From assembly GCF_958405895.1 (NCBI RefSeq), contig NZ_CATZAR010000006.1: a DNA stretch of 64,000 bases; one strand, given 5' to 3'. The stretch's first letter is position 1. The number at the start of each line of letters is the position of its first letter. The notes under the pieces are model-generated. The model was given only the letters and a program-made list of their open reading frames with translations, was not told the origin of the DNA and made no database searches. Positions 61,959-64,000 of the stretch are shown one piece after another. Position numbers and translations under genes: made by a program. Source of the stretch: Ralstonia thomasii (lineage in GTDB: Bacteria > Pseudomonadota > Gammaproteobacteria > Burkholderiales > Burkholderiaceae).

Positions 61959-62315
61959 CTGTCGAATAGAGATGTCGGGTTCCGGCGCGCAGGCAGGCGC
62001 CTGCCTCGGGCGTGTGCCCGAGCCTGGTTCAGGTCAACCGGAAACGAAGCGGCTGGGAGTCAGCCGAGCGCGGGCAGATGTGGCGGCGGCGGTGCGCCGA
62101 TCACGTCGTAGCCCGACGAGACGACAGGAGGAGGGAGGGGCCCGGGCTGCACGCACACGTCATCCACGCGAGCGCGATGGCCGGCAGCGAGGAGGGTGGC
62201 GTGAAGTCGTGACATGAAGACGAGGGTCTCTGGGAATCGGTGAAGCGGCACGGCCGATGGCGTTGCGGCAGCCTAGCGGGATCGGCCGCACGGCGCAAGA
62301 GGCCCGGCGCGCACG
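61959..62315. other. intergenic region upstream of the EamA gene
   Basis: The gap contains the palindrome GGCAGGCGCCTGCC (61993-62006) next to CTCGGGC-GTGT-GCCCGAG (62006-62023), possibly leader hairpins of the EamA transcript. A 51-codon minus-strand frame (62060-62215, MSRLHATLLAAGH...) is open, but I cannot support it as a gene; it may be debris that belonged to the decayed regulator unit at 62316. Confidence 0.4.
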
Positions 62316-62558
62316 ACTGCAGATACGACTTGATCACCTGCATCACTGCATCGGGATCTTCCTGGCGCTGCGCCTCGGCAGGTTCCTTTATCACGTGATC
62401 GCTCAGGTGGCCCTCGATGACCACCGCCATCAGCCCGTTGACCGCACCAACGTCCACGCGTTTTTCGCGAGGCTGCATCCATTGCCGCGTGGCCTGCGTA
62501 TCTGCAGGTACAGGCTGGTGCGGCAATTTTTTTCGTCGATGCAGTGTCAGGTTTGCAT
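62316..62558 (-). pseudogene. decayed FrmR/RcnR-type metal- or formaldehyde-sensing repressor
   Basis: The C-terminal half is clear in one frame: VGAVNGLMAVVIEGHLSDHV and DAVMQVIKSYLQ, as in FrmR/CsoR/RcnR repressors of about 90 residues. The N-terminal part is scattered over the other frames: a start at 62558 runs into TGA after three codons, then IDEK and, in a shifted register, the equivalent of RRIRGQ and ALAKNA. The natural stop after the last helix is lost. The copper/aldehyde-sensing Cys that usually precedes the AAVRGAVNGL helix cannot be placed. The gene is non-functional. Confidence 0.7.
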
Positions 62559-62658
62559 GTGCACCGCGACCAACCTGTGGGATCCGAGCGGCCACGCTCC
62601 GCCAGCGATCCAATGGATGCCGCCTCCGGCGGCACGTTCACTGTACGAGGAGTTCACC

Positions 62659-62967
62659 ATGCATACCCGCCGCATTACTCTGGCCTTGCTCGCCACGCTT
62701 TCCGCTTCTGCCGCACTGTTCATCGCGCAACCGGCTGCCGCCGCGCAGGCCAAGTTCGATCCGTATACGCAAGGCGCCGTCGACAAGACGGACCCGTTCA
62801 CGCAAGGTGCGGATCGCCAGGCCGACACCTATGGCTATCTGTCGTGGAAGTACGATCGCTTCGATCCGTATGCGCAAGGCGCGGATCGGCAAGCCAGCGC
62901 ACACGATGTGCTGGCATGGCGCGGCGATACGAGCTACCCCGGCGGCAACGACGGCTCGCGTGCGTGA
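62659..62967 (+). CDS. small exported protein with DPYTQGA repeats
   Basis: A 102-residue protein with a signal peptide (cleavage after PAAAAQ, about 28). The short mature part contains four related units: FDPYTQGAVDK, TDPFTQGADRQ, FDPYAQGADRQ and a degenerate last one. Similar small D-P-Y-x-x-G-A repeat proteins are frequent in Ralstonia/Cupriavidus and are uncharacterised. GAGGAG lies before the ATG at 62659. No cysteine or membrane segment is left after cleavage. The role is unknown. Confidence 0.75.
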   Translation: MHTRRITLALLATLSASAALFIAQPAAAAQAKFDPYTQGAVDKTDPFTQGADRQADTYGYLSWKYDRFDPYAQGADRQASAHDVLAWRGDTSYPGGNDGSRA

Positions 62968-63022
62968 ATGGCCGCGGTTGCATGAGCGGGGCGCTGGACG
63001 ACACGCCCCCTCTGCGCCAGCA

Positions 63023-63440
63023 TCAGGCCGCCGGCGTTGCCCCCTCGACGATGCGGTCGTATAGGGCACGCGCCGCAGGCGACAGCTGCGCCGCCTTGCG
63101 CGTGACGAGCACCAGCGTGCGCGACACTTCCGGCTCGACCAGTTCGACTGTGCGGATCATCGGGTACGCGCTCTACTGAAGCGCGAGCCGCAGCACCACC
63201 GCCGCGCCCAGCCCTTCCGCCACCAACTCGAGCGCCGTTGAGCTGCGCTGCACTTCGTAGAACGAATGCAGCATCACGCCGCTCGCCTTGAGCGCGCCAT
63301 CGAGCAGGCTGCGGTTGCCGCTGACCTCGCCGGCAAAGATGAGCGGGTGGGGCTGCAAGGCTTGTCACCGGATGCGGCGCCGCTTGGCCAGCGGATGATC
63401 GTCGCGGCAGACGAGGACATACGGATCGTTCGTCAGCGGC
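63023..63440 (-). pseudogene. LysR regulator, 3' fragment with two in-frame stops
   Basis: Read on the minus strand this is the C-terminal effector domain of a LysR protein: PLTNDPYVLVCRDDHPLAKRR, HPLIFAGEVSGNRSLLDGAL, LVAEGLGAAVVLRLALQ, TLVLVTRKAAQLSPAARALYDRIVEG. A TGA at 63367-63365 replaces an expected Trp codon, and a TAG at 63175-63173 interrupts the next part; otherwise the frame is intact. The 5' half, with the HTH, is absent: the sequence ends at about 63440, where plus-strand tam sequence begins. It cannot make a functional regulator. Confidence 0.85.
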
Positions 63441-63871
63441 CGAAGCTGATCGGCAAGCTGGCGGCGGGTGGCCACCTGGCTGTGCAGATGCCGGACAACC
63501 TTGACGAACCGGCGCACCGCCTGATGCGCGAAGTGGCCGCTGTGGGGCCGTGGGCCGGCAAGCTCAAGGGGGTGGAACGGACGGAGCGCTTCGATGCGCG
63601 CCGCTATTACGCGCTGCTCTCGCCGCTGTGCTCGCGCGTCGACGTGTGGCGCACCACGTACATGCATCCGCTGCAAGGCGGCGCCGATGCGGTGGTCGAA
63701 TGGTTCAAGGGCAGCGCGCTGCGGCCATTCCTCGCAGCGCTGAGCGAGGACGAGCGCCCCGTATTCCTCACGCGCTATCGCGACATGATTGCCCAGGCCT
63801 ATCCGGCACTCGACGATGGCACGGTGCTGCTGCCGTTTCCGCGCCTGTTCATCGTGGCGACACGCAAGTAG
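63440..63871 (+). pseudogene. tam: trans-aconitate 2-methyltransferase, 3' fragment
   Basis: The plus strand from about 63440 encodes the C-terminal 143 residues of Tam: LIGKLAAGGHLAVQMPDN, HRLMREVAAVGPW, YYALLSPLCSRVDVWRTTYMHPL, VEWFKGSALRPFLAAL and the end PFPRLFIVATRK. The SAM-binding N-terminal half is missing and replaced by the reversed LysR fragment. Intact Tam is about 255 residues. An open frame extends upstream into the LysR fragment but carries no Tam sequence there. Confidence 0.85.
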
Positions 63872-63898
63872 GCGCAATCGCAGAGGCAGAAACGCCGG

Positions 63899-64000
63899 TG
63901 TCAAGTCCTGCCATAGGTTGACACTGTGCTCAGTCTCCGAGCGCCCGATGCACCGCATCGGGCGTTTTGTATTTCAAGGCCAGATGAGGCCGTTCGTGGT
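63899..64000 (-). mobile_element. IS3-family insertion sequence, one end only
   Basis: The right edge of the window carries the 3' end of an IS3-family transposase gene followed by a probable terminal repeat starting TGTCAAGTCCTGCC at 63899. An internal copy TTGACA at 63918-63923 makes a short inverted repeat with it. The element continues beyond the window. The exact boundary and target duplication cannot be fixed here. Confidence 0.75.
63930..64000 (-). CDS. IS3-family transposase OrfB, C-terminal end
   Basis: The last 23 codons are visible: HERPHLALKYKTPDAVHRAL, then GD and stop. NHERPH-type sequence is the C-terminal signature of IS3-family (rve) transposases of the IS2/IS51/IS407 kind. 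The catalytic DDE residues lie outside the window. Confidence 0.85.
   Translation of the reverse strand, partial: HERPHLALKYKTPDAVHRALGD

Noticed and set aside
61993..62023. riboswitch upstream of the EamA gene
   Set aside because: Two GC hairpins are present, but none of the conserved blocks of the fluoride, guanidine, glycine or cobalamin classes is visible.
63266..63871. 201-residue plus-strand protein spanning the lysR/tam junction
   Set aside because: The first 58 residues are the reverse of the LysR fragment; only the remainder is Tam. It is a chimeric frame, not a gene.

Overview
The window is about 64 kb of GC-rich chromosomal DNA from a betaproteobacterium of the order Burkholderiales, most likely Ralstonia (R. 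pickettii / R. mannitolilytica / R. solanacearum group). The evidence is the gene order fmt - LysE - htpX - rsmB - DUF4390 - NtrY/NtrX, the SAH riboswitch in front of ahcY, the TPP riboswitch in front of thiC, and the protein sequences themselves. The assignment comes from recognition, not from a database search. Most of the window is core housekeeping DNA. Accessory or decaying patches lie at about 24.8-25.5 kb, 31-35 kb, 42.7-48 kb, 51.3-51.5 kb, 54.6-57 kb and 62-64 kb.

Layout, left side. 1-9.7 kb: end of an ArnT-like glycosyltransferase, fmt, a LysE exporter, htpX, and the overlapping rsmB / DUF4390 / ntrY / ntrX-like block, then tRNA-Phe. 10.1-14.7 kb: a small membrane protein, then an RpiR regulator with an inverted-repeat operator, a class III aminotransferase, a beta-keto acid cleavage enzyme and an orphan amino-acid-binding protein, which look like one catabolic unit. 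14.7-20.1 kb (minus strand): slt, an NDUFA9-like reductase, a GST and cca. 20.1-24.8 kb: 5-FTHF cyclo-ligase and a PPOX protein on the plus strand face the minus-strand methyl-cycle operon ahcY - holin-like - metF - tfoX-like, which starts with an SAH riboswitch. 24.8-29.4 kb: a frameshifted AAA ATPase, then two tandem alkaline phosphatases behind a PHO-box-like site and a His-rich secreted protein.

Layout, right side. 29.4-41.3 kb: a degenerate 21-bp tandem repeat, thiD, a lipoprotein, an orphan type VI lipase pair (Tle3 effector and Tla3-like partner), a VOC protein, and the thiamine operon thiC-thiO-thiS-thiG-thiE under a TPP riboswitch. 41.5-48 kb: a nitronate monooxygenase-type enzyme and a 1673-residue autotransporter with eight Ig-like repeats. 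48.4-54.5 kb: aidB, a second orphan binding protein, an intergenic repeat, a GMC oxidoreductase and a divergent LysR gene. 54.6-57 kb: a lower-GC patch with a complete phage P1/P7-type C4 antisense-RNA circuit controlling a small unknown gene, a truncated antitoxin-like gene and three small unknown genes. 57-62 kb: a thioesterase, a universal stress protein, a two-component system and a drug/metabolite exporter. 62-64 kb: a decayed FrmR-type regulator, a small DPYTQGA-repeat exported protein, a LysR fragment joined head to head with a tam fragment, and the edge of an IS3-family element.

The most notable item is the C4-type locus at 54.58-55.22 kb. It has two sense target pairs flanking an antisense pair inside an 80-nt closed RNA, a short leader ORF with a good ribosome-binding site, and an overlapping 94-residue ORF, with no integrase or other phage gene in sight.
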